In this document: piece by piece, positions 26,353 to 34,299 of the stretch
How the letters are laid out: each line of letters opens with the position of its first letter
How positions within the stretch are numbered: the first letter of the stretch is position 1
NCBI GenBank assembly: GCA_002708905.1
Contig: PAPM01000026.1
Location: 1-48,680, forward strand
Source: Pseudomonadales bacterium
GTDB taxonomy: Bacteria; Pseudomonadota; Gammaproteobacteria; Pseudomonadales; Ketobacteraceae
DNA: 48,680 nucleotides
Direction: 5' to 3'
Made by a program: the position numbers and the translations under genes
Notes under the pieces: model-generated
Databases searched by the model: none
What the model was told of the DNA's origin: nothing
What the model saw: the letters and a program-made list of their open reading frames with translations, nothing else

Positions 26353-27633
26353 ATGAATTTAGCGAAATATGTCCTTGCGCTGCTTTGTTTGATGATTTCA
26401 GTCCAGAGCTACGCGCTGTTGCCACCCTTGCGCCAGATTGATGCATTCAAGGTGATTACCGTGGAGGCTGAAGACATCCCCTGGGTATTGGGTTGGAGGC
26501 TGGAAGAACTGTCCCTGGCCGCCATGGTGGATGGGGTGATGGAGCCCATTCCCTTTCAGATTGATCAGTACAACACTGGCGGTGCCATCTATTTTGAAGG
26601 TTGGCATGTGCCCATGGCAGGCAGCCCGGAGCTGATGGACGGCACCGACAAGATTCTCTTTCTATTCAAGGATGCCGGTCCCCGGCGCGATACCCGGGCC
26701 CCTTATGATGGTGATATGGTGGCGGAAATCGTGACCCGGGATGTGGATGGGGTGGAGCGCTTCGTCTATCTGGTGCGCAACTCCCGCCTGCGTTCAGAAG
26801 AACAGTATGTGCGTTACAGTGCGGAGCTGGGTTTGGTGGAAACCGACTTTTACAGTCTGCGCTACAACAAAGAGAACCATCTGAAATGGGATGATTTCAG
26901 TTACGTGAACTATGTGGGCGAACGGCCGCTGGATTCCATGAAACTGCGTCTGAACACCGGTATTCTGACGTCGATCACGGATACAGAATTGAACAACGAC
27001 CAGATGATTGCCCTCCCTACCGGAGAGATCATCGGGCCGATCAGAACCACCACCCAACTGGATTTCAACCTGTACCTGTTTGGTGTATCCATTCTTCAAT
27101 TGAGCATGCAGATCCATCATTACCCAAAAGCCATTATGTATGACGTGCGGGGCATCATCCCGGAGTTGCGGCGCAAAATGCTGGTGGACCCCACGTTGAC
27201 CATGTCGTTGGATGCCAATCGTCTGCTGGGGGCGAACACCTATACCTCAGAATGGACTGAGCAGCCGGGTATTGTGGACGGTGTCGTGGATAGCAACGAA
27301 CAGGCCATGATTAAGGCCGGGCTGGATCCGGCGGACAACTGGATCTGGGTGACTTCGAAGCGAAATCTGGATATTGTGGCGTTTGTGGATTATTTGGGTG
27401 ACTTTAATGAGCCCATGTCATTATTGTACAAAGATGATTTTGAGAACGATGATCCGCCGGAGGTATTTCCCGGGCAGATGCCTAATGTGGGATATGGTAT
27501 TAACGAGTTTCCCATGACCGGTTTCATTGGTTTTGTGGTGAGCCTGTTTATAAGTGACGGCTTTGAAGGTGACCCGCAGGAGTTTGCCCCTTATACACGC
27601 ACCCTTCCGGATCTGGAAGTGCGGGCGCTATAG
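26353..27633 (+). CDS. Secreted protein of unknown function
   Basis: 426 residues from the ATG at 26353; the frame is open further upstream, but that part is not protein-like and would bury the signal peptide. Residues 1-20 are a signal peptide (LALLCLMISVQSYA then LLPPL). The mature part is acidic, beta-rich and without cysteines, with blocks such as MDGTDKILFLFKDAG, FVYLVRNSRLR and an NWIWVTSKRNLDIVAFVDY segment. A hydrophobic stretch (GFIGFVVSLFISD) near the C-terminus could be a membrane or barrel strand. I do not recognise the family and assign no function. A lipoprotein gene follows 32 bp later on the same strand, so the two probably act together in the envelope. Confidence 0.7.
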   Translation: MNLAKYVLALLCLMISVQSYALLPPLRQIDAFKVITVEAEDIPWVLGWRLEELSLAAMVDGVMEPIPFQIDQYNTGGAIYFEGWHVPMAGSPELMDGTDKILFLFKDAGPRRDTRAPYDGDMVAEIVTRDVDGVERFVYLVRNSRLRSEEQYVRYSAELGLVETDFYSLRYNKENHLKWDDFSYVNYVGERPLDSMKLRLNTGILTSITDTELNNDQMIALPTGEIIGPIRTTTQLDFNLYLFGVSILQLSMQIHHYPKAIMYDVRGIIPELRRKMLVDPTLTMSLDANRLLGANTYTSEWTEQPGIVDGVVDSNEQAMIKAGLDPADNWIWVTSKRNLDIVAFVDYLGDFNEPMSLLYKDDFENDDPPEVFPGQMPNVGYGINEFPMTGFIGFVVSLFISDGFEGDPQEFAPYTRTLPDLEVRAL

Positions 27634-27665
27634 GTTCGGCGACAGTCTTTGAATAAGGAAGAAAT

Positions 27666-28187
27666 ATGCTGAAAAAATGGCTAGGTATTTTAGCTGTGTC
27701 AACGTTGGTGGGATGTACCACCACGCAGGAAACCGAGATGGACAGTCAGGTTGAGGCGATGTCCAGCTGCGAAAAAATCGATGCGATGATACAGGGTCAT
27801 CAGCAAGGTTTTCCCCATCTGCGTATGACCCTTTCCAATGCTAAAATCATGAAAGTATGGAAAGCCCGCTATCATTTGGTGGGCGATTCCTGTCAGGTCT
27901 GGGGCTGGAGTGCGGACAAGTTCAGTTATGTTTGTTCGTTAATTGAACCTGACGAAGCCATTGCGATGGAACATTTTAATCAGGCGAAAGCCATCACCCG
28001 TGAATGTCTTGGTGAAGAGTGGGTGCTCAAAGAGGGCGCACGGGATATGGGTGAGGGTATCAAAGCCGAGTTTTCCAAACCGGGGGTAGCGACGGTCGTA
28101 ACCATGCTGGCGGCTTCCTCGCCCACGGTGTTCAAGACGGAATGGAAAACCTATTTCTTTGTGGGTAATCCCAACGATATAAAATAA
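27666..28187 (+). CDS. Small lipoprotein of unknown function
   Basis: 173 residues. The signal is MLKKWLGILAVSTLVGC with lipid-accepting Cys17 (LVGC). The mature part has three more cysteines (in SSCEK, GDSCQV and YVCSL) and another in TRECLG, which may pair as disulfides, plus WGWSADKFSYVC. Not a family I recognise. It is the second gene of a pair with the secreted protein and is followed by a strong terminator. A gaaggaaga-type ribosome site (aaggaag) precedes the ATG. Confidence 0.72.
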   Translation: MLKKWLGILAVSTLVGCTTTQETEMDSQVEAMSSCEKIDAMIQGHQQGFPHLRMTLSNAKIMKVWKARYHLVGDSCQVWGWSADKFSYVCSLIEPDEAIAMEHFNQAKAITRECLGEEWVLKEGARDMGEGIKAEFSKPGVATVVTMLAASSPTVFKTEWKTYFFVGNPNDIK

Positions 28188-28190
28188 CAC

Positions 28191-28226
28191 AACTAAAAAA
28201 GCCACCAGACGGTGGCTTTTTTAGTT
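28191..28226. terminator. Bidirectional intrinsic terminator
   Basis: Perfect 16-bp arms aactaaaaaagccacc (28191-28206) and ggtggcttttttagtt (28211-28226) with a 4-nt loop. The A and T runs within the arms serve both strands. It separates the lipoprotein gene on + from the periplasmic protein gene on -. Confidence 0.93.
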
Positions 28227-28240
28227 GGGTGAGAGCTGGC

Positions 28241-28744
28241 TTACTCAGTCTCACCTTCGTGCAACGTGGCTTGGGCCAGGGAGAACTGACAGGTAGGGCT
28301 TTCCACGCCGTGGGATTTGCTGGAAAGTTTCAGGCTCTTGCCATCAGTCACGATGGAATACCCGCCATCGCGCTGCACGACTTTCAGCTCCACATTCTCA
28401 TCATTCATGATCAGATTCTGGAACAGGATCTTCTTGAATGATTGGTGAGGATGGTCGATATAAAATTCGTTATAAAAATCCCCGTCCTTGACCGCCATGG
28501 TAACAAAGGTGGTTTCGCCCGATGTGTAGAAGTTTGCATTGCAGGTTTCGCTACCGGCTTTACCGGTTAACTCAACACGACCGATACCGGAGCGGAATTT
28601 GCTGAGGGTATCATTCAGCAGATTCTTGAATTCCTGATGCACGGCGCCGTTTTCCCTCGGCACTTTGACGATGGTGCTGTCCGCCAGGGCCACGGATGTG
28701 CCAAGCATGGCAGCTACGCATAATCCTGTTGTTATTGTTTTCAT
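28241..28744 (-). CDS. Small periplasmic protein, unknown function
   Basis: 167 residues from the ATG at 28744, which has a GGGAG ribosome site; longer frames to 28855 would run into the upstream gene and are not credible. The signal peptide is MKTITTGLCVAAMLGTSVALA, cleaved before DST. The mature protein is mixed alpha/beta with two cysteines (SETCNAN and SPTCQFS) that could form a disulfide. It follows the coiled-coil hydrolase-like gene by 31 bp on the same strand, so the two are likely co-transcribed and may interact. Family not recognised. Confidence 0.72.
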   Translation of the reverse strand: MKTITTGLCVAAMLGTSVALADSTIVKVPRENGAVHQEFKNLLNDTLSKFRSGIGRVELTGKAGSETCNANFYTSGETTFVTMAVKDGDFYNEFYIDHPHQSFKKILFQNLIMNDENVELKVVQRDGGYSIVTDGKSLKLSSKSHGVESPTCQFSLAQATLHEGETE

Positions 28745-28775
28745 AACACCGTCTCCCTTTGTTTCAGGTAAGTGT

Positions 28776-30320
28776 TTAACGTAAGTGTTGAACCAGCAGT
28801 TTGGGCAAAACTTTGGCTTCTTCTGCCAACAATAGTTTGTGGGCATCTTTGTCACCGGCGAAATAAACTCTGCGTTGATCGGCTTCTGTACCGTTCGCGA
28901 TGGAGAAGCGTCCGGAAGCGGTTGGCACGCTCACTACATTACCTCGCGCATCGATACTGGCGATCTGGCGTTGATAGTCCAGCGGTCCCTGGGCGTCCTT
29001 TTGCCAGCGGTTATAGAAATACTTGATATTGGATGTAATAGCGCGCTTCTTGGAGGACTTGATGCAGGCGACGTATTCAGCATTGGTCATGGTGTTGCCC
29101 GGCTCCGGTTTGGTGCAGGCACCTTTGGTATCGTACACAATGTTGGCTCGTAATCCCTCGCTGCCCATGGGGTCCAGCACAGCGAGAAAATCGATGGTGC
29201 GGTTTTCGCTGTACGCAACCCGGGTTGCGGCTTCAATTGCGGCTCCGCCCCCCAGCCCATGTCCGATCAGCAGTACCTTGCTGTTTTGGGGAATCTGGCG
29301 GATGTAATCACGAAATGCCTCCTGAAAGCCCAGATTATTATTCGGGCCAGTGCCCTGGCCGAATCCGTTCCAGTTGGCTTCGATGTATTTGGCGCCATAG
29401 GATTCCACCCAGCTCTTCAGATGCAGGGTACTTTCAATATTGGGCTCCTGGTCACCGGACACTACGAAAACGTAGGACGCGTACTCACCATCCAGGGAAA
29501 CCTTGGGGGCCGGTGTAACAGGTTTGGGTGCCGGCGTTTTTGCCTGCGCCGACTGTTGCGCGTTTTGCTCCTGCTTGAATTGGGTAACCAGACGGTTGAA
29601 CTTGTCGTTGGCCTTAAGCAGTTTGGCCTGCTGTGACTTCAGTTGTGAGCGTAGATTGTTGAGTTCTCTGGCGGTGCTGTCCCGTTTGATAATCAGGGAT
29701 GAAATGCGCGGGTCCGCATCCATGGAATTGTCGTCCACATCATCTTTCTGTGCGTCCAGTTGTTGCTGTAAACCACTGAGTTTGGCTTTGGCGGTTTCCA
29801 GCTCCGCAATCAAAGGCTGCTTCTTGGTTTCCAGGTCAGCGATTTGCTTTTGGTACTCCCGTTGGCGGCTCTCATAGTCGCTTTGTGCCAGGCGTTGCTT
29901 GAGTACATTGAGGGCCGCATGCCGCTGCTGATCGCGCTCCATATCCCGGCGCACGATATCAATATCGAAGTCCACCAGAGACAGATCCTTTTCAATGCGC
30001 TCAATCTCAAAGGTTTGCAGTTTGAGTTGACGTTTGGCTTCGTGAAACAGCTTACGTTCTTCCGTCCGCTCTTCACGGACTTCTTTGCGCTTGTCCAGAA
30101 TTTGTTTGTCGAGGCTCCATAGGTTCTTTTCCTGGGAGCGTATAGTGGCTTCGGTATTGGCCACTTCCTGCTTCAGCTGCTTGACGGACGATGCACTGGA
30201 ATTAATTTGAGACTGTGTTACGGCGTAGGCTGATCCCCATACCATGCAGCCGGCGAGCAGGCACACAAGGTACGCTCTTTTGGTCAGATTTATAAATGCA
30301 TTGTGAAAGCTAAAACTCAT
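28776..30320 (-). CDS. Envelope protein: long coiled coil plus degenerate alpha/beta-hydrolase domain
   Basis: 514 residues from the ATG at 30320; a GTG at 30332 would add four. The N-terminus is a signal sequence: either cleaved after SAYA, or a lipoprotein signal, since LLAGC fits a lipobox. Residues about 40-255 are a continuous charged coiled coil (QLKQEVANTEATIRSQEKN and similar). A Pro/Ala-rich linker (APKPVTPAPK) leads to a C-terminal alpha/beta-hydrolase-like domain from about 280: YVFVVSGDQEP, then LLIGHGLGGGAA at 350-361, then FLAVLDPMG. The usual nucleophile-elbow GxSxG reads G-H-G-L-G: the serine is glycine, so the domain is probably not a serine hydrolase. It may bind ligand or protein, with the coiled coil spanning the periplasm. 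Confidence 0.75.
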   Translation of the reverse strand: MSFSFHNAFINLTKRAYLVCLLAGCMVWGSAYAVTQSQINSSASSVKQLKQEVANTEATIRSQEKNLWSLDKQILDKRKEVREERTEERKLFHEAKRQLKLQTFEIERIEKDLSLVDFDIDIVRRDMERDQQRHAALNVLKQRLAQSDYESRQREYQKQIADLETKKQPLIAELETAKAKLSGLQQQLDAQKDDVDDNSMDADPRISSLIIKRDSTARELNNLRSQLKSQQAKLLKANDKFNRLVTQFKQEQNAQQSAQAKTPAPKPVTPAPKVSLDGEYASYVFVVSGDQEPNIESTLHLKSWVESYGAKYIEANWNGFGQGTGPNNNLGFQEAFRDYIRQIPQNSKVLLIGHGLGGGAAIEAATRVAYSENRTIDFLAVLDPMGSEGLRANIVYDTKGACTKPEPGNTMTNAEYVACIKSSKKRAITSNIKYFYNRWQKDAQGPLDYQRQIASIDARGNVVSVPTASGRFSIANGTEADQRRVYFAGDKDAHKLLLAEEAKVLPKLLVQHLR

Positions 30321-30639
30321 GTGTATCGACACTTCTTATAGTTATTCCCTGAACGAGCCACCCGTTCTTATTCTTGTTCTGGCGAGCGCCTGTTTGTCGT
30401 ATATGTCAGGTCGAACTGTGTGCAGAAAAATTGTGATCTGCTTCACAAGCCAGAATAGGACGGTTCCCTCTACTACGCAAGCCTTTGAATGCAAGTCATT
30501 CCGGCTTTTGCCATAGTTAATTGTGCCATATCAGCCTGTTACAGACTGTGGCGTCCCTGTAAAATGTTTGTACAAAAAACAGACAGGCATAAAAAAGGGG
30601 GTGCTTAGAGCACCCCCTTATTATACCCGAGTCAGGAGC
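30321..30639. other. Intergenic region with terminator, no gene
   Basis: Between the start of the coiled-coil protein gene and the end of the DUF1329 gene, both on the minus strand. It must hold the promoter of the coiled-coil/periplasmic pair and it contains the DUF1302-DUF1329 terminator. A 10-bp palindrome TTTGTACAAA is at 30567-30576. No credible coding sequence. Confidence 0.6.
30591..30619 (-). terminator. Intrinsic terminator of the DUF1302-DUF1329 operon
   Basis: Arms gggggtgct (30597-30605) and agcaccccc (30609-30617) with a 3-nt loop; read on the minus strand the stem is followed by a run of six T (A at 30591-30596). It lies 20 bp beyond the DUF1329 stop codon. Confidence 0.9.
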
Positions 30640-32022
30640 TTAGCGAACACCACTGCGGCGCAGGGCGGCAGGTTGGAATTCCGTCTTGGAGAATTTGACC
30701 TCAAAGTTGGTTCCTTTGGGTTCATTGTTCTCAAAGCCCAGGGCCAGGTAGCGGCCTGCGTTCAGGTCGTACAGGGTTTCTATCGCATATCCTTGAACGT
30801 CTACGTTGTAGTAGAACATCTGGTGGGCTTCCGCCACACGCCAGAGGTTGCCACGACCATCATAGTGATCAATCACACCTGCCAGCCAGCTGTCTTCATC
30901 CAGGAAGAAGACGCGTTTGGCGTAGATGTGACGGGTGCCTGCACGCAGATTACCTTCCACTTCCCAGACACGGTGCAGTTCATAGCGGGCCAGGTCCTGG
31001 TTGATGTGGCCAGCCATCACCATATCGTCATAGGGCAGGCCTTTCTCGTCCAGTTTGTAGGAGTTGTAAGCAATATACATCTCTTTCTTGCCTTTCAGAG
31101 TCCACTCGTAGCGGTCAGGAGAGCCGTTATAGAGGTCGAAGTTATCCGCAGTACGCATACCATCTGAGGCGGTACCTGGGCCATCGTAGGCCACCTGAGG
31201 AGCGCGACGAACCCGACGCTGGCCAGCGTTATAGATCCAGGCACGACGGGGCTCTTTTACCTGGTCAATGGTTTCGTGCACCAGCAGTACGTTACCGGCC
31301 AGACGGGCTGGGGCGGTGACCTGCTGTTTGAAGTAGAACATGACGTTGTCATCTTCACCGGGCACGTAATCCGTCAGCTGGTTGGTGACAGACAGTTGGT
31401 CTTTGAACATAACCATACTGTAAGCGCCGTTGGCTTGAGGGGTCACCTGGCCGATGGTGCGTTCCAGGGCATCGCCGCGCCAGCGTCCGATGTGGTTCCA
31501 GATGGCTTCCAGACCATTTTGGGGTATGGGGAACGGGAAACCCTGCAGGTTCAGACCACGCAGACCAGTGGCGCCCACGGTTTCCGCTTCCAGCGCATTC
31601 TTCTTGGTCAGCTGCACAATGCGATCGGGCATGGTGTAGGGGCGACGGGTCTGGTACACCGGCATCCGGTAGGTGTCCGGATACTTCTCAAACATGGCAA
31701 TCTGGCCGGGGCTCAGCTTGTCTTTGTATTGAGCCAAGTTCTCGGCCGTGATGGTGAACAGCGGCTTGTCATTGGGGAATGGGTTGCAGAGGAACTCACC
31801 CCCTTTGTAGCAATCCGGGTTGCCCTTCATGCCGCCGTCCCATTTTGGAATGGAGCCGTCAGCGTTGCCGGCCACTTCCGCCCCGCTGGGGGTCAGTGTG
31901 CTGCCCCCCAGTTTGTCGGCTTCCGCCTGGGGTACCTTGGCGAAGGCAGGGGCCGCGGCGAGAGTTGAGGCCAACAATGCGCTGGCCAACAGTTTCAATT
32001 TGTGTGTTGATTTCATATTCAT
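30640..32022 (-). CDS. DUF1329-family periplasmic/outer-membrane protein
   Basis: 460 residues (458 if the second ATG at 32016, better spaced from AAGGA, is used). A signal peptide ending near PAFA is present. Typical DUF1329 blocks are LTPSGAEVAGNADGSIPKW, NPFPNDKPLFTI, the YPDTYRMPVY segment, WIYNAGQRRVRRAP and the DFYGSPD-like NLYNGSPDRYEW. The fold is LolA/LppX-like, suggesting lipid or hydrophobic cargo handling; this is family knowledge. It follows the DUF1302 gene by 21 bp and is the last gene before a terminator. DUF1329 and DUF1302 regularly occur together, often with RND/MmpL and YCF48-type genes in hydrophobic-compound pathways; those partners are absent here. Confidence 0.9.
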   Translation of the reverse strand: MNMKSTHKLKLLASALLASTLAAAPAFAKVPQAEADKLGGSTLTPSGAEVAGNADGSIPKWDGGMKGNPDCYKGGEFLCNPFPNDKPLFTITAENLAQYKDKLSPGQIAMFEKYPDTYRMPVYQTRRPYTMPDRIVQLTKKNALEAETVGATGLRGLNLQGFPFPIPQNGLEAIWNHIGRWRGDALERTIGQVTPQANGAYSMVMFKDQLSVTNQLTDYVPGEDDNVMFYFKQQVTAPARLAGNVLLVHETIDQVKEPRRAWIYNAGQRRVRRAPQVAYDGPGTASDGMRTADNFDLYNGSPDRYEWTLKGKKEMYIAYNSYKLDEKGLPYDDMVMAGHINQDLARYELHRVWEVEGNLRAGTRHIYAKRVFFLDEDSWLAGVIDHYDGRGNLWRVAEAHQMFYYNVDVQGYAIETLYDLNAGRYLALGFENNEPKGTNFEVKFSKTEFQPAALRRSGVR

Positions 32023-32043
32023 ATCCTTGTTTCCCCCCTCAAC

Positions 32044-33960
32044 TTAGAATGAGGCTTGCGCGCTGATGGAGTAGTAGTCACGATCAGCCAGCTGGTTATA
32101 TGGTTCGGCGCCGTAGAAGTCGGTGTAATCTATCTTCACGGAGTAAGTATTCAGGTAAACACCTTCCAGCGAGAGGCCAAGCGCTTTGCGGTCTTCCAGG
32201 AAGTTGGTGATTGGGCCTGGAGTGGTGCCGTATACATCATGGCTGAAGCTGATGGTGGGTCTGAGGTTGATACCTGCGAACACGTTATCGTAATCACCGG
32301 TGAAGCGCAGCTTGTAACCCCAGGCTCCGCTGGTGGGGTAGTAATCGTCTTCGTATCTGGTCGCCGGCGAAGTGCTGCCCTGCAGCAACAATTCGTAAGG
32401 GATCCCGGTAGATACCAGAGCATCTGGGATGTAGGGATGATACAGCGTAGCGTTGTAGCTGCTGTTAAGCAGCGCTACGTCTTTACTAGGCATATCGACA
32501 TAGGAACCAGCGATATCCAGGATTGCAGTCCAGCGGGATGCTCCCAGAATCTGATCGAAGAACTGAATGAATGCCAATTCCGCCTGGTAGTAGTCGCGCT
32601 TGATTGCTCCGGTTGAAAACTGCCCGATCTCATACTTGGTGTAGCAATCGTAGGCAACCGGGGCGTCTGCGCAGCTCAATGACGGTAAGCCTAGCAACCC
32701 AGCCAAGGTGTCACCGTCTTCCAGCTGGAAGGGTTGGTCCTTGCGCATGCTGATTTCACCCGAGAATGCAGTCGCGCCGCCGGGCAAACCGAAATCAACC
32801 GTCGTGTTGAAGCTCAGACCGAAAAGCTGAATGTCTTCAGGGTATTCAGAGACGATGTCCGCCGTTGGGAATAAGGCCGCAGTGTTGGTTTGGTTAGCTG
32901 GATTGCCACCGGTGAGGGCATCTCGTACCTGTGGCAGAGTCAAGCCGGCAAAACCTGGGTTGAGTTCTGCTGGTACCGGCATATGACCGGAAACAATGGG
33001 TAGACGGGAATGGTAGTTCATATAATAGAGGCCGAATTCCGTTTCAATGGATTCCATGAAATAACGGGCGGCGATACCGAATTGGCCTTGGTCATCCGGT
33101 TCAACATCGCCTTCACGAGGTAGGTTAACCGCTGCGGAACCTGGTGCCCCTACTTCAGTGCCGCTTGGATAGAAGCCGCCGTAGCAATTGGGGCCGGCCA
33201 GATCCGTGGTGGAGAAGAAGGTGCCACATTCAGGCAGTAGGGTTTCTTTCCACTCAAACAGTACAAAGGCTTCCAGGGTCAGGGCTTGAGTCAGACCGAT
33301 AGAGCCGTACAGGGCATTCAGGGGGATTAGTGCATCTTTCACTTCTGAACCGGGCGCCAACAGTGCATTTACATCGACCGGGTTAACGGAATTGATGCCG
33401 TTGGGAAAGAACAAGCCTTCACCCCAGCTGATAACCTGTTTGCCTGCCCGTACGTTCAGTGGTTTGTCGCCCAGCCACCAGTCACCCCAGACAAAAGCGT
33501 CCAGGATATCGCCGCTGGTGCCTGCGCTCTGTGCTGGCTGAGTAGGCTCGTAGAAGGCAGGCTGATCGGTACGGCCATCACCGTTTACCAGGCGATGATC
33601 GTAAAAGGCTTTGCCGCGAATGAACGCCCCGTAATTTTTGTAGTTCATCTCCAGGTCGATAGTGACCTTGGCAATTTCTGAGAATGTAGAACCTTTTTTC
33701 CAGAGCAGATTACTGTTGTCTTGGGAGCTGGTCCCGTGAAGATGAAAATCTGATTCCCCGGCGGCGGTCGCGTTGACTACGCCAACACCCCGATAGTCCC
33801 TATCATCCGCCCGCCAGGAAGCACCTACCGAAACGGTGGTGTCCACCTGCATTCGGAAATCATCTTTCACGTACTCGAAACCATACGCTGGTACTACTGA
33901 TCCAGCGGCTGCTACGGCAGCGGCTAAAGCAGTCACCTTAAAACGTTTGTTCATTGCCAT
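32044..33960 (-). CDS. DUF1302-family outer-membrane protein
   Basis: 638 residues. The signal peptide is MAMNKRFKVTALAAAVAAAGSVVPAYG-type, cleaved before FEY. The rest is beta-rich with frequent aromatic and Asp/Gly-turn motifs (WGDWWLGDKPLNVRAGKQVISWGEG is a family landmark, around residues 155-180) and it ends with aromatic SISAQASF, as barrel proteins do. DUF1302 proteins are predicted porin-like outer-membrane proteins. It is first in a two-gene operon with DUF1329. Likely role: moving or sensing hydrophobic molecules at the outer membrane; unproven. Confidence 0.9.
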   Translation of the reverse strand: MAMNKRFKVTALAAAVAAAGSVVPAYGFEYVKDDFRMQVDTTVSVGASWRADDRDYRGVGVVNATAAGESDFHLHGTSSQDNSNLLWKKGSTFSEIAKVTIDLEMNYKNYGAFIRGKAFYDHRLVNGDGRTDQPAFYEPTQPAQSAGTSGDILDAFVWGDWWLGDKPLNVRAGKQVISWGEGLFFPNGINSVNPVDVNALLAPGSEVKDALIPLNALYGSIGLTQALTLEAFVLFEWKETLLPECGTFFSTTDLAGPNCYGGFYPSGTEVGAPGSAAVNLPREGDVEPDDQGQFGIAARYFMESIETEFGLYYMNYHSRLPIVSGHMPVPAELNPGFAGLTLPQVRDALTGGNPANQTNTAALFPTADIVSEYPEDIQLFGLSFNTTVDFGLPGGATAFSGEISMRKDQPFQLEDGDTLAGLLGLPSLSCADAPVAYDCYTKYEIGQFSTGAIKRDYYQAELAFIQFFDQILGASRWTAILDIAGSYVDMPSKDVALLNSSYNATLYHPYIPDALVSTGIPYELLLQGSTSPATRYEDDYYPTSGAWGYKLRFTGDYDNVFAGINLRPTISFSHDVYGTTPGPITNFLEDRKALGLSLEGVYLNTYSVKIDYTDFYGAEPYNQLADRDYYSISAQASF

Positions 33961-34299
33961 TAGAGTCGAACTCCATTTAAGTATGTATTTTTATATGGAA
34001 GACCAAACTGTGCTGGAATCGAAAAAGGAAGGACAACAATGAAGAATTGGGCAGCAAACTTGGGCTTTCTTATTGTTATCGTTATACCAGTTCGATAGAC
34101 GCACCTTCGCACTTTGGTTAGCGAAAAATATATACGTAAAATTACAATACGTGAAATATTCCTGTGACATTTTTTACAATATGGCCGCTATTTGATGGAT
34201 TTTTGTCAAATTTGGCGCGTTTTATAGGTAAAAGCCTCAGAGATGACGGTTTTTTATTATGTTTGGCACTTGCTGGATTAAATGCAGTAGAATTCGGCA
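33961..34299. other. AT-rich divergent intergenic region
   Basis: 339 bp between the DUF1302 gene (leftward) and uvrD (rightward). It is strikingly A/T-rich compared with its surroundings and must hold both promoters. I found no clear paired -35/-10 for either, no strong inverted repeat and no canonical LexA box. A short frame on + (33836-34042) is not accepted. Confidence 0.5.

Noticed and set aside
28745-28855. Longer start for the small periplasmic protein
   Set aside because: The extra residues overlap the upstream gene and hide the signal peptide; the ATG at 28744 has a good ribosome site.
34170-34200. A LexA box upstream of uvrD (CTGTGACATTTTTTACAA)
   Set aside because: The halves do not have the required CTG-N10-CAG spacing and the right half is wrong, so SOS control cannot be claimed.
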